A stretch of 5,667 bases of DNA from Alphaproteobacteria bacterium UBA7371 (GTDB lineage: Bacteria > Pseudomonadota > Alphaproteobacteria > UBA8317): NCBI GenBank assembly GCA_002469865.1, contig DKOD01000034.1, positions 1 through 5,667 of the forward strand. The letters are read 5' to 3'. The notes under the pieces were generated by a model. It was not told the DNA's origin. It ran no database searches and worked only from the letters and a program-made list of their open reading frames with translations. The first letter of the stretch is position 1. Every line of letters starts with the position of its first letter. Position numbers and translations under genes: made by a program. This document shows positions 1 to 5,667 of this stretch, piece by piece.

Positions 1-198
1 GGCCATGTGGCACTTGGCGCCAAATGGTTTGGGCGACTATGCAAGCAAGACGGCTGTGATCCAGAGGAGGAATTCCGGGAGATCATCCAAGAAAGGTTTC
101 GTGGCAAACTTAAATTACCATTCAACCATGAGGCGCGCGAAAGGGCTGGGTTTCCTGCCCGATTTTACGATCATGAATTGCTGCTGTCCTCGTCTTGA
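1..198 (+). CDS. DUF455 ferritin-like protein, C-terminal end (5'-truncated by the window)
   Basis: The reading frame is open from base 1 (codons GGC CAT GTG...) to a TGA at 196-198, giving the last 65 residues of a longer protein. The fragment begins GHVALGAKWFGRLC and continues through DPEEEFREII, RFRGKLKLPFN and ARERAGFPARFYD. From memory, the HVA.G.(K/R)WF pattern followed by a D-P-x-x-x-F/Y stretch and a K-x-PFN segment is how proteins of the DUF455 family end; these are predicted ferritin-like four-helix proteins of unknown biochemical role. The histidine and the tryptophan-phenylalanine pair would lie in the last helix of the bundle. The function is not established, and most of the domain, including most metal-ligand candidates, is outside the window. 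The 3' end overlaps the convergent prfB gene by 28 bases. A start inside the visible part (GTG at 7) is unlikely because the conserved motif already begins before it. Confidence 0.72.
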   Translation, partial: GHVALGAKWFGRLCKQDGCDPEEEFREIIQERFRGKLKLPFNHEARERAGFPARFYDHELLLSSS

Positions 199-1293
199 CC
201 GACTGAAGCGGCGAGACTTGCGGCAAGAAACTCATCAATTTTGCCGTCCAAAACATCCCCCGGCGATGTGCTTTCCACCTGGGTCCGAAGATCCTTCACC
301 AATTGGTAAGGCTGGAGAACATAGGACCTAATTTGGTGGCCCCAACCAATTTCTGTTTTGCTGCTTTCCGTGGCCTGTGCCTTTGCCTCACGTTCAGCAA
401 GTTCTCGCTCATAAAGACGCGCCCGAAGCATGCTCCATGCACTCGCCCGGTTCTTGTGCTGGGAACGCTCGGACTGACATTGGACAACAATACCCGTTGG
501 AATATGGGTAATGCGCACAGCAGAATCTGTGGTGTTCACATGCTGGCCGCCAGCGCCTGACGCACGATAGGTGTCAATACGAACATCCTTCTCTTGCACA
601 TCAATATCAATGTTGTCGTCAACAACGGGAAACACCCAAACACTGGAAAAACTCGTATGACGGCGGGCATTGGAATCATATGGGGAAATACGAACCAAAC
701 GATGCACCCCTGATTCTGTTTTGAGCCAACCAAAGGCATTTTCTCCCTTGATGCTGATGGTGGCGGATTTGATGCCAGCCTCTTCACCTGCTGTTGTTTC
801 CATGACTTCTGTTTTGTAGCCGTGGGATTCGGCCCAACGCAGATACATGCGCAAAAGCATATTGGCCCAATCCTGGGATTCGGTACCCCCCGCGCCAGCA
901 TGGATTTCCAGATAGGTGTCATTGCTGTCTGCCTCACCAGCGAGAAGCGCCTCAAGTTCGAGGGAACGGGCGCGATCGGCGAGCTTTTTTAACGATACAG
1001 CAAGATCTTGCATGACTTCATCGTCACCCTCCTCCGCTGACAATTCCGCCAATTCATGCAAATCCAAAAGCTCTGTTTCCATTTGGTTGCAACTACCGAT
1101 AGCAGCTTCCAACCGGTTACGCTCTTGCATGAATTTTTGAGCTTCGTCGGGCTTGTTCCAAAGATCTGGATCTTCGGACATGGCATTAAGTTCCTCGAGT
1201 CTTTCCAGGGCCTGATCCCAGTTAAAGACGCCTCCTCAGCAGTTCCAGCGACTGCTTGATTGCCTGAGAATTAGATTGCATCTCTGCATTCAT
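171..1293 (-). CDS. prfB: Peptide chain release factor 2 (RF2), made by programmed +1 frameshift
   Basis: RF2 recognises UGA and UAA in the ribosomal A site and triggers hydrolysis of peptidyl-tRNA. The gene is in two frames. An ATG at 1293-1291 opens a 23-codon frame (MNAEMQSNS...IKQSLELLRRRL) that meets TAA at 1224-1222. A +1 shift on CTT (1227-1225) continues as NWDQALERLEELNAMSEDPD and runs to TGA at 173-171. The product is about 373 residues, close to the E. coli protein (365). Visible hallmarks are GAGGTESQDWA near residue 132, the stop-codon reading tripeptide SPY at about 203-205 (SPF in E. coli; SPY is, as I recall, usual in alphaproteobacteria), and the catalytic GGQ at about 248-250 inside SGAGGQHVN. 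Ala occupies the site three residues before the SGAGG alanine, equivalent to E. coli position 246. AAAGGA at 1301-1306 sits 7 bases before the ATG. An annotation starting at the ATG at 1181 loses 37 residues. It lies 51 bases downstream of mrcA, probably in the same operon. Confidence 0.97.
1221..1236 (-). promoter_or_regulatory. prfB: Programmed +1 ribosomal frameshift site of prfB, with a UAA stop
   Basis: Read on the minus strand the site is AGGAGG CGT CTT TAA C. AGGAGG (1236-1231) is a full Shine-Dalgarno match placed three bases before the slippery CTT (1227-1225), the same spacing as in E. coli (AGGGGG TAT CTT TGA C). The ribosome pauses at the stop (1224-1222), the peptidyl-tRNA slips from CUU to UUU, and AAC (1223-1221) is decoded as Asn in the new frame. 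The frame continuation into NWDQAL is strong proof that the shift is real and not a sequencing error. What is odd is the stop: UAA instead of the usual UGA. The known logic is that scarce RF2 slows termination and favours the shift; here RF1 can also terminate. Confidence 0.94.
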
Positions 1294-1300
1294 GACGAAT

Positions 1301-1306
1301 TCCTTT
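1301..1306 (-). promoter_or_regulatory. prfB: Ribosome binding site of prfB
   Basis: On the minus strand AAAGGA precedes the ATG at 1293 with 7 bases between. It supports this start over the internal ATG at 1181. The residues after the ATG (NAEM..., then IKQSL.LLRR) match the expected RF2 N-terminus. Nothing else resembling a promoter or terminator is clear in the 51-base mrcA-prfB gap (1294-1344). Confidence 0.7.
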
Positions 1307-1344
1307 GTCGATGTCAGGCGTGGGTACTAGACGCTCATGAATAG

Positions 1345-3666
1345 TCAGTAAAGACCACCTGTTCCTGAAAACCTATTGGCGCCATCTTCAACCTGTTCGC
1401 CAGTAGCAGTTGGTGCCACACTGGTGTTGGGTCCCTCACCTTCCTTGAAGGCTTCCGACAAGCTACCTCGACCGCTCTTTGCCGCAAGCCCATCTGTTGA
1501 GGTTATTTGCTCAAACCTAATGCCTTCAGGCGCCTTGAATTCCTCAGGCTCTTGGCCTTCTGGATAAAGCGATGCAAAAATTTCTTGGACAATCGGCGCT
1601 GCAACACCGCCACCCGTGGCCCGGCTGCTTACCTGGGCTGGCACATCATAGCCAACATACGCTGTCACCACATGCTTTGTGGTCATGCCGGTAAACCATA
1701 GATCTTTTGCCTCATTGGACGTCCCTGTTTTGCCGGCAATCGGCAAGCCCAAGGCGGCTAATTTTGCACCGGTCCCACGTTGAACCACGCCACGCATGAT
1801 CCACACAGTTTGGAAAGCTGGAAGGGGATCGAGCAACTGAACGCCGAATGTGCGTCCCATGCAATCGATACAAAGAATATCTGGGTTGTTGACCAAAACC
1901 TTACCATCACGCTCAGCCACCATTTCAATGGTTCGTGGCGTTACTGTTCGGCCATATTGTGAGAGCGTTGCAAATGCTGACGCAAGGCGTAATGGGGTTG
2001 TTTCAATGGAACCAAGGGCGGCTGAATAATAAAATGGAATATCCTTCGCCAGACCCAAATCTTCGTAAAGGGTGGTCACTTTGCTGATGCCCACGGCCTG
2101 GGCCAGACGAACCGTCATCAAATTTCTGGATAATTCCAGGCCTCGGCGGAGGGGCGTGGGGCCATAAAATTTGTTGGAATAATTGGTGGGCGACCAAAAG
2201 CCCAAATCTGGACCCTGATCAACCACGATTGGTCCATCCACCACAATACTTACCGGCGAAAAGCCATTGGCAAGGGCTGCTTCATAAACGAATGGCTTGA
2301 CGGAGGAACCAGGCTGTCGCAATGCCTGAACCGCCCTATTAAATTCGCTGGTGGCGAAAGAAAAACCTCCTTGCAAGGCTTGAACAGCACCTGTGTTGCT
2401 GTCCATGACCACAACGGCACCTTGCAGGTTGGGAATCTGGCGAAGGCTATGCTTGCCCTTCTCATCCCGCGACATCAACACAACATCGCCCGTTTTTAAT
2501 TCAGGAACATTTTCATCTTTTGGGTTGGCCAAAAACTCAAAATCCCGCTTGCCAAACTTTGCCTCCGACCCGTCCTTGAGGTTGAGTGCAGCGATGTTTT
2601 TGCCCGATTTGGTGACAAAGAAATAGCCAAAATTCTCAGGCAAATCGATGCCAAGGTCAAAATCTTTTGCTTTTTCTATATCCTCAAAATGTGCCAGGGC
2701 ACCTTTCCATCCACCCACCTTATCGAAGCGGAACAAGCCATTGAGCAAGGCACGTTCTGTCACCTGCTGAATGCGGGGATCAAAATGGGTTTTGACCTGA
2801 AAACCTTGATCATAGATGCCGTCGAAACCGAACAGCTCCACCAACTGTCGGCGCACTTCTTCTGTGTAATAAATTCTTGCCTGAGGCGGCCTATCAAGGC
2901 TGTCAGCAACACCAAGATCTTTCCTCAAAGCTACTTCATATGCTGGTCGCGCAATGCGGCCATTATCCAACATTTGTGCCAGCACCCAATTTCGTCGTGC
3001 CAATGCACGTTTTGTTTGTCGGTGGGGGTGATAATCATTGGGTGCTTTGGGCATGGCTGCAAGATAGGCAGCCTCATGGACTTCCAACTGATCAAGATCT
3101 TTTTTGAAATACACCTTGGCCGCTGCAGCAACACCGTAAGAACCAGCACCAAGGTAAATTTGGTTGAGGTATAATTCGAGAATTTGATCTTTGGTAAATT
3201 GTTCTTCAAAGCGCATGGCCAACACAGCTTCTTTTAATTTGCGCTCAATTGTCCTGTCGGAATCCAACAAGAAGTTTTTGATCACCTGCTGGGTGATGGT
3301 GGAGGCACCTTGCATGCGCTCTCCGGTGCCCATCGCACGGATGTTGTGAATGAGTGCCCGCAAGATCCCGGCGGGATCCAACCCTGTGTGGGTGTAAAAA
3401 TTTTTATCCTCGGCGCTCAAAAATGCATCCTGCACCAAAGAAGGGATATCCTCAATTGGCGTGAATTCGCGATATTCGGTATATAATGACGCGATGACTT
3501 GGCTGTTTGAATCCAAGATTTCTGTTGGAATTTTGGGGCGATATTGTTCCAGCTGACGGTGATCGGGCAATTCGCCCACATATTGTCCTAAGATGACCGC
3601 AGCGCCCAAAGCGCCTGCGATAACGACACCAACCACCAAATCAAAAACGAAGCCGAGAAACATCAA
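1345..3666 (-). CDS. mrcA: Penicillin-binding protein 1A, bifunctional transglycosylase/transpeptidase
   Basis: This is an inner-membrane class A PBP that polymerises lipid II into glycan strands and crosslinks their peptides in the periplasm. One membrane anchor lies at about residues 5-28, almost without a cytoplasmic tail. The GT51 domain follows: EDKNFYTHTGLD with Glu86, GASTITQQ at 120-127, RKLKEA with Glu146, and KDQILELYLNQIYLG at 159-173. An OB-like insertion region covers about 320-410. The transpeptidase domain has SSVK with catalytic Ser454 and Lys457, SRN at 513-515 and KTGTS at 646-650. A CxxC (Cys599, Cys602) lies within it. The last 70 residues are a polar low-complexity tail ending GTGGLY. 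The length of 773 is usual for the family. The start is TTG (3666-3664) or the adjacent ATG (3663-3661); the ATG is the likelier codon, and only a weak GGA (3678-3676) precedes it. It lies 18 bases after the amidase stop, in the same frame, so co-transcription and translational coupling are likely. Confidence 0.95.
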   Translation of the reverse strand: MMFLGFVFDLVVGVVIAGALGAAVILGQYVGELPDHRQLEQYRPKIPTEILDSNSQVIASLYTEYREFTPIEDIPSLVQDAFLSAEDKNFYTHTGLDPAGILRALIHNIRAMGTGERMQGASTITQQVIKNFLLDSDRTIERKLKEAVLAMRFEEQFTKDQILELYLNQIYLGAGSYGVAAAAKVYFKKDLDQLEVHEAAYLAAMPKAPNDYHPHRQTKRALARRNWVLAQMLDNGRIARPAYEVALRKDLGVADSLDRPPQARIYYTEEVRRQLVELFGFDGIYDQGFQVKTHFDPRIQQVTERALLNGLFRFDKVGGWKGALAHFEDIEKAKDFDLGIDLPENFGYFFVTKSGKNIAALNLKDGSEAKFGKRDFEFLANPKDENVPELKTGDVVLMSRDEKGKHSLRQIPNLQGAVVVMDSNTGAVQALQGGFSFATSEFNRAVQALRQPGSSVKPFVYEAALANGFSPVSIVVDGPIVVDQGPDLGFWSPTNYSNKFYGPTPLRRGLELSRNLMTVRLAQAVGISKVTTLYEDLGLAKDIPFYYSAALGSIETTPLRLASAFATLSQYGRTVTPRTIEMVAERDGKVLVNNPDILCIDCMGRTFGVQLLDPLPAFQTVWIMRGVVQRGTGAKLAALGLPIAGKTGTSNEAKDLWFTGMTTKHVVTAYVGYDVPAQVSSRATGGGVAAPIVQEIFASLYPEGQEPEEFKAPEGIRFEQITSTDGLAAKSGRGSLSEAFKEGEGPNTSVAPTATGEQVEDGANRFSGTGGLY

Positions 3667-3681
3667 ACGACCAATTCCAAA

Positions 3682-4464
3682 TTAATCAACAAGATTTCTG
3701 TGCCATACCATGATTGCATCCGCCAGCGCTGTTGATGTCTTTGACCTCCATGCGGGGTCAAAAAGCAAATCCAGATCCCCTGGATGGGACAAAAAACCCA
3801 ATTCCACAAGAACCGCAGGCATATGATAGGCACGCAACACGGCAAAATTGGCCTTTCGCAATGGTCTTTCTAAAATTTCTCCATGCCCTGCCACAGACAT
3901 AATCATGGCCGTGGCAAGCTCATCAGAGCCCCTTGCAGCTTGTTGTTGAAGGATCTGCGACACAATGCCAGCATCATCCAAATTTGTGCCAATGGATGAA
4001 TTTTCCTGTTGTGCAAAATCCTCCGCCAACTTGTCAGAAGCCGAATGCGATAGTGTGTAGACGGACAAACCGCTGGCCGTTGCCCGGCGGGCCATGTTCA
4101 CATGCAAGGAAATCAGGATGTCACCACCCAATTGCTGGGCAAGATGCACGCGTTCATCAAGCCCCACATAACGATCATCCTTGCGGGTAAAAACATGATC
4201 AATGCCGCGATCCCCGAGGGCTTTGCCAAGGGCCTTAGCCATGGTCAAGGTGATGTCTTTTTCTGCGATGAATTGCCCATGTTCCAAAGCAAGGCTTGCA
4301 CCGGGATCACGCCCACCATGGCCAGCGTCAATAACAACAACAAAATTGTTTTCAGACAAAAAAACAGGCCTCGGCTTTGGCATGACCGAAGCGAGGGCAA
4401 ATGACTCCAAACAAAGCAACAAGGCCAATATTGAGTGAAGTATAGACAGCCGAGGAATAATCAA
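3682..4464 (-). CDS. Periplasmic N-acetylmuramoyl-L-alanine amidase (Amidase_3 / AmiC type), short form
   Basis: This zinc enzyme cuts the amide bond between MurNAc and the first L-alanine of the stem peptide, acting in cell separation and wall remodelling. Residues 1-25 form a Sec-type signal peptide (short basic start, Leu-rich core, FALA before the likely cut). The catalytic domain starts at about residue 41 with VVVIDAGHGGRDPGA, giving zinc ligand His49; further ligands are Glu68 (AEKDITL) and His121 (SLHVNM), and the catalytic Glu is Glu221 (LVELGFLS). Residues of about 155-200 correspond to the helical insertion that in AmiB/AmiC controls access to the active site, so an EnvC- or NlpD-like activator is plausible but is inference. 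At 260 residues it lacks the N-terminal AMIN domain usual in related amidases. The start is TTG at 4464-4462, with AAGG 11 bases upstream; the frame is closed by a TGA near 4506 and offers no ATG or GTG before it. It is probably the first gene of the amidase-mrcA-prfB operon. Confidence 0.92.
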   Translation of the reverse strand: MIIPRLSILHSILALLLCLESFALASVMPKPRPVFLSENNFVVVIDAGHGGRDPGASLALEHGQFIAEKDITLTMAKALGKALGDRGIDHVFTRKDDRYVGLDERVHLAQQLGGDILISLHVNMARRATASGLSVYTLSHSASDKLAEDFAQQENSSIGTNLDDAGIVSQILQQQAARGSDELATAMIMSVAGHGEILERPLRKANFAVLRAYHMPAVLVELGFLSHPGDLDLLFDPAWRSKTSTALADAIMVWHRNLVD

Positions 4465-4680
4465 CGTATCAACAACCTTACTGGGTGTGCAGAAATTGTT
4501 CGTTCAAGATCTGCATAATCTCAGTCCCACATACCCCATATTCTTGTGGGGATGCGATTCATTCAAGGACGGTTCCGACCATGTTCAAGCTTCAACGCGC
4601 CATCAATTTTAAAGACGGGCAATTCCTGTCGTGGCAGCGTGGCGTTCTGGCCAACCTCCTTGCCAAGCAAGAGAGCCAAC
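4465..4680. promoter_or_regulatory. Divergent intergenic region between the amidase operon and rne
   Basis: These 216 bases must hold the promoter of rne, and most likely that of the leftward amidase operon. I could not find a convincing -35/-10 pair in either direction. On the plus strand CATAAT at 4514-4519 is a possible -10 box but has no good -35 at 16-18 bases; on the minus strand TTGAAC (around 4502-4507) resembles a -35 but has no good -10. The stretch contains a small inverted repeat (4534-4551), a short open frame starting at 4581, and a weak purine-rich rne ribosome binding site (AAGAGAG, 4669-4675). There is no RNA gene or terminator that I recognise. Confidence 0.5.
4534..4551. 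repeat. Short inverted repeat CCCCA-N8-TGGGG
   Basis: CCCCA (4534-4538) and TGGGG (4547-4551) are perfect inverted copies around an 8-base AT-rich centre. A second upstream arm, CCCAC (4526-4530), could instead pair with GTGGG (4546-4550). The dyad lies in the divergent spacer, so it could be an operator or, if transcribed, a small leader hairpin. There is no U-tract on either side, so it is not an intrinsic terminator. A chance match of this length cannot be excluded. Confidence 0.35.
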
Positions 4681-5667
4681 ATGACAAAATTAATGCTTAT
4701 AGACGCCTCCCATCGGGAGGAAACCCGAGTTGCTGTCGCCGATGATCAGCATCTTGTAGAATTTGACATCGAAATTGCTGGCCGCCAACAGGTGGCCGGC
4801 AATATTTATCTGGCCAAAGTTACCCGTGTGGAACCATCACTGCAGGCTGCTTTTGTGGAGTATGGCGGCCAACGTCATGGCTTCCTCGCCTTCAATGAAA
4901 TTCATCCGGATTATTACCAGATACCTGTTGCTGACCGCGAAGCGTTGAAAGCAGAGCAGGCAGCGCAAGCTTCCAGGGAAGATGAGCCTGAGGTCAAAGA
5001 AACCTCCGATGATGTTGAAGATCTGGGCGGTGAGGATGTTGTGGCACCAAGGCCCCAACAAAAATCCCGCCATTATAAAATTCAAGAAGTCATCAAACGT
5101 CGCCAAATCATTCTGGTGCAGGTGGTCAAAGAAGAACGTGGAAATAAGGGTGCTGCCCTTACAACCTACCTCTCCCTGGCCGGGCGCTATTGCGTGCTCA
5201 TGCCCAACACCGCAAGCGGCGGTGGCATAAGCCGCAAAATCACCAACGCAGCCGACCGCAAACGCCTCAAGACCATTGCCCAGGATTTGGAAGTACCAGA
5301 GGGCATGGGGCTTATTATACGCACCGCTGGCGCCCAAAGAACCAAAGCCGAAATCAAACGAGATTTTGAATATTTGCTTCGTGTTTGGAGTAAGGTTCGT
5401 GAAGACACGCTGAATGCTGTGGCACCATCTTTGGTGTTTGAAGAGGCAAGCCTGGTGAAAAAGTCCATCCGCGACTTGTTCAGCCGCGATGTTGAGGCTG
5501 TTCATGTTCAGGGCGAAGCAGCTTATCGTGAAGCCAAAGATTTCATGAAAATGCTCACGCCTTCTTACGCGCCAAAGGTGAAGCAATATAAAGAACCAAC
5601 GCCCCTTTTTGCAAAGCATGGGCTTGAACGCCAATTGTCCGATCTCACAAAAGCAGAAGTTAGGCTC
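4681..5667 (+). CDS. rne: Ribonuclease E, N-terminal part (3'-truncated by the window)
   Basis: RNase E is the endonuclease that starts most mRNA decay and processes rRNA and tRNA precursors. The frame is open for 329 codons from ATG at 4681 to the window end. It begins MTKLMLIDASHREETRVAVA, matching alphaproteobacterial RNase E starts. An RNase H-like segment and the S1 domain follow (GNIYLAKVTRVEPSLQAAFVEYG, then HGFLAF). The S1 fold is split by an acidic insertion at about residues 84-130 before resuming with VKEERGNKGAALTTY at 150-164. The 5'-sensor is visible as RTAG, with Arg214 and Thr215 equivalent to E. coli Arg169 and Thr170. The window ends at AEVRL, just before the DNase I-like domain, so the catalytic aspartates, zinc link and C-terminal scaffold are not seen. 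The insertion and length favour RNase E over RNase G. The ribosome binding site is weak (AAGAGAG, 5 bases before ATG). The gene is divergent from the amidase operon. Confidence 0.95.
   Translation, partial: MTKLMLIDASHREETRVAVADDQHLVEFDIEIAGRQQVAGNIYLAKVTRVEPSLQAAFVEYGGQRHGFLAFNEIHPDYYQIPVADREALKAEQAAQASREDEPEVKETSDDVEDLGGEDVVAPRPQQKSRHYKIQEVIKRRQIILVQVVKEERGNKGAALTTYLSLAGRYCVLMPNTASGGGISRKITNAADRKRLKTIAQDLEVPEGMGLIIRTAGAQRTKAEIKRDFEYLLRVWSKVREDTLNAVAPSLVFEEASLVKKSIRDLFSRDVEAVHVQGEAAYREAKDFMKMLTPSYAPKVKQYKEPTPLFAKHGLERQLSDLTKAEVRL
4706..4720 (+). other. rne: GC-rich hairpin at the start of the rne coding region
   Basis: CCTCCC (4706-4711), loop ATC, GGGAGG (4715-4720) form a perfect 6-pair stem 25 bases into rne, at codons 9-14. 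The GGGAGG arm can also pair with CCTCCT at 4655-4660 just upstream of the ribosome binding site, which would enclose the start codon in a loop. Regulation by this structure is inference; the encoded residues (ASHREE) follow the family pattern, so protein coding alone may explain part of the sequence. Confidence 0.4.

Noticed and set aside
1..330. An alternative 108-codon plus-strand frame from base 5
   Set aside because: It runs across the DUF455 end and into antisense prfB with no family resemblance; the neighbouring frame from base 1 carries the DUF455-like motifs.
925..1000. AT-rich stretch inside prfB with a TTTTTT run as a terminator
   Set aside because: It lies within coding sequence, lacks a stable GC stem before the run, and encodes the expected LKKLADRAR region.
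1181..1293. The stop between the two prfB frames as a sequencing error or pseudogene
   Set aside because: The AGGAGG-N3-CTT-stop arrangement is the classic recoding signal, and both flanking parts fit the RF2 sequence, so the gene is intact.
2689..3174. A 161-codon plus-strand frame inside mrcA
   Set aside because: It is antisense to the glycosyltransferase region of PBP1A, has no recognisable motif, and is explained by coding bias on the other strand.
3667..3684. Readthrough of the amidase TAA to make an amidase-PBP1A fusion
   Set aside because: The two genes are indeed in the same frame with no other stop between, but UAA is an efficient stop, no readthrough signal is visible, and the PBP1A membrane anchor follows at once as a normal N-terminus.
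4423..4464. The amidase as a lipoprotein because of LLLC in the signal region
   Set aside because: The residue before Cys18 is Leu, not the Gly/Ala/Ser of a lipobox, and a better signal-peptidase I site (ALA) follows.
4837..5634. A 265-codon open frame on the minus strand opposite rne
   Set aside because: It lies wholly antisense to a frame that matches RNase E along its length, and its translation resembles no family I know. It is a shadow of the rne codon pattern.

Overview
The window looks like a core chromosomal region of an alphaproteobacterium. Evidence for this is the RNase E N-terminus with an acidic insertion inside the S1 domain, the RF2 sequence (SPYDSNARRHTSF, IKQS..LLRR..WDQAL), and the gene order rne divergent from amidase - mrcA - prfB. 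That order is, to my knowledge, common in Alphaproteobacteria. Base composition is moderate rather than GC-rich and uniform across the genes, with no sign of mobile DNA. I cannot name the genus.

Layout: bases 1-198 (+) hold the C-terminal end of a DUF455 ferritin-like protein. It converges on and overlaps by 28 bases the end of prfB (171-1293, -). prfB is encoded in two frames joined by a programmed +1 frameshift at 1221-1236. A 51-base gap separates prfB from mrcA (1345-3666, -), a bifunctional class A penicillin-binding protein of the PBP1A type. Eighteen bases upstream of the mrcA ATG ends a short periplasmic N-acetylmuramoyl-L-alanine amidase (3682-4464, -). A divergent intergenic stretch (4465-4680) holds the signals for both directions, then rne (RNase E, +) starts at 4681 and runs off the window.

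The three minus-strand genes are closely spaced and probably form one operon read amidase -> mrcA -> prfB. The amidase cleaves peptide stems from peptidoglycan, PBP1A polymerises and crosslinks new glycan, and RF2 ends translation at UGA/UAA. The first two form a wall synthesis/remodelling pair; RF2 is a translation factor carried along. RNase E on the other strand is the main mRNA-decay endonuclease.

The most interesting point is the prfB recoding site. The in-frame stop is UAA, read by both RF1 and RF2, instead of the usual RF2-specific UGA. It sits behind a perfect AGGAGG stimulator with canonical spacing, which changes what the autoregulatory circuit can sense. Other points are the missing AMIN domain of the amidase, a CxxC in the periplasmic part of PBP1A, and alternative pairings in the rne leader. 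I saw no CRISPR array, tRNA, rRNA, insertion sequence or clear intrinsic terminator, and no wholly undescribed system.
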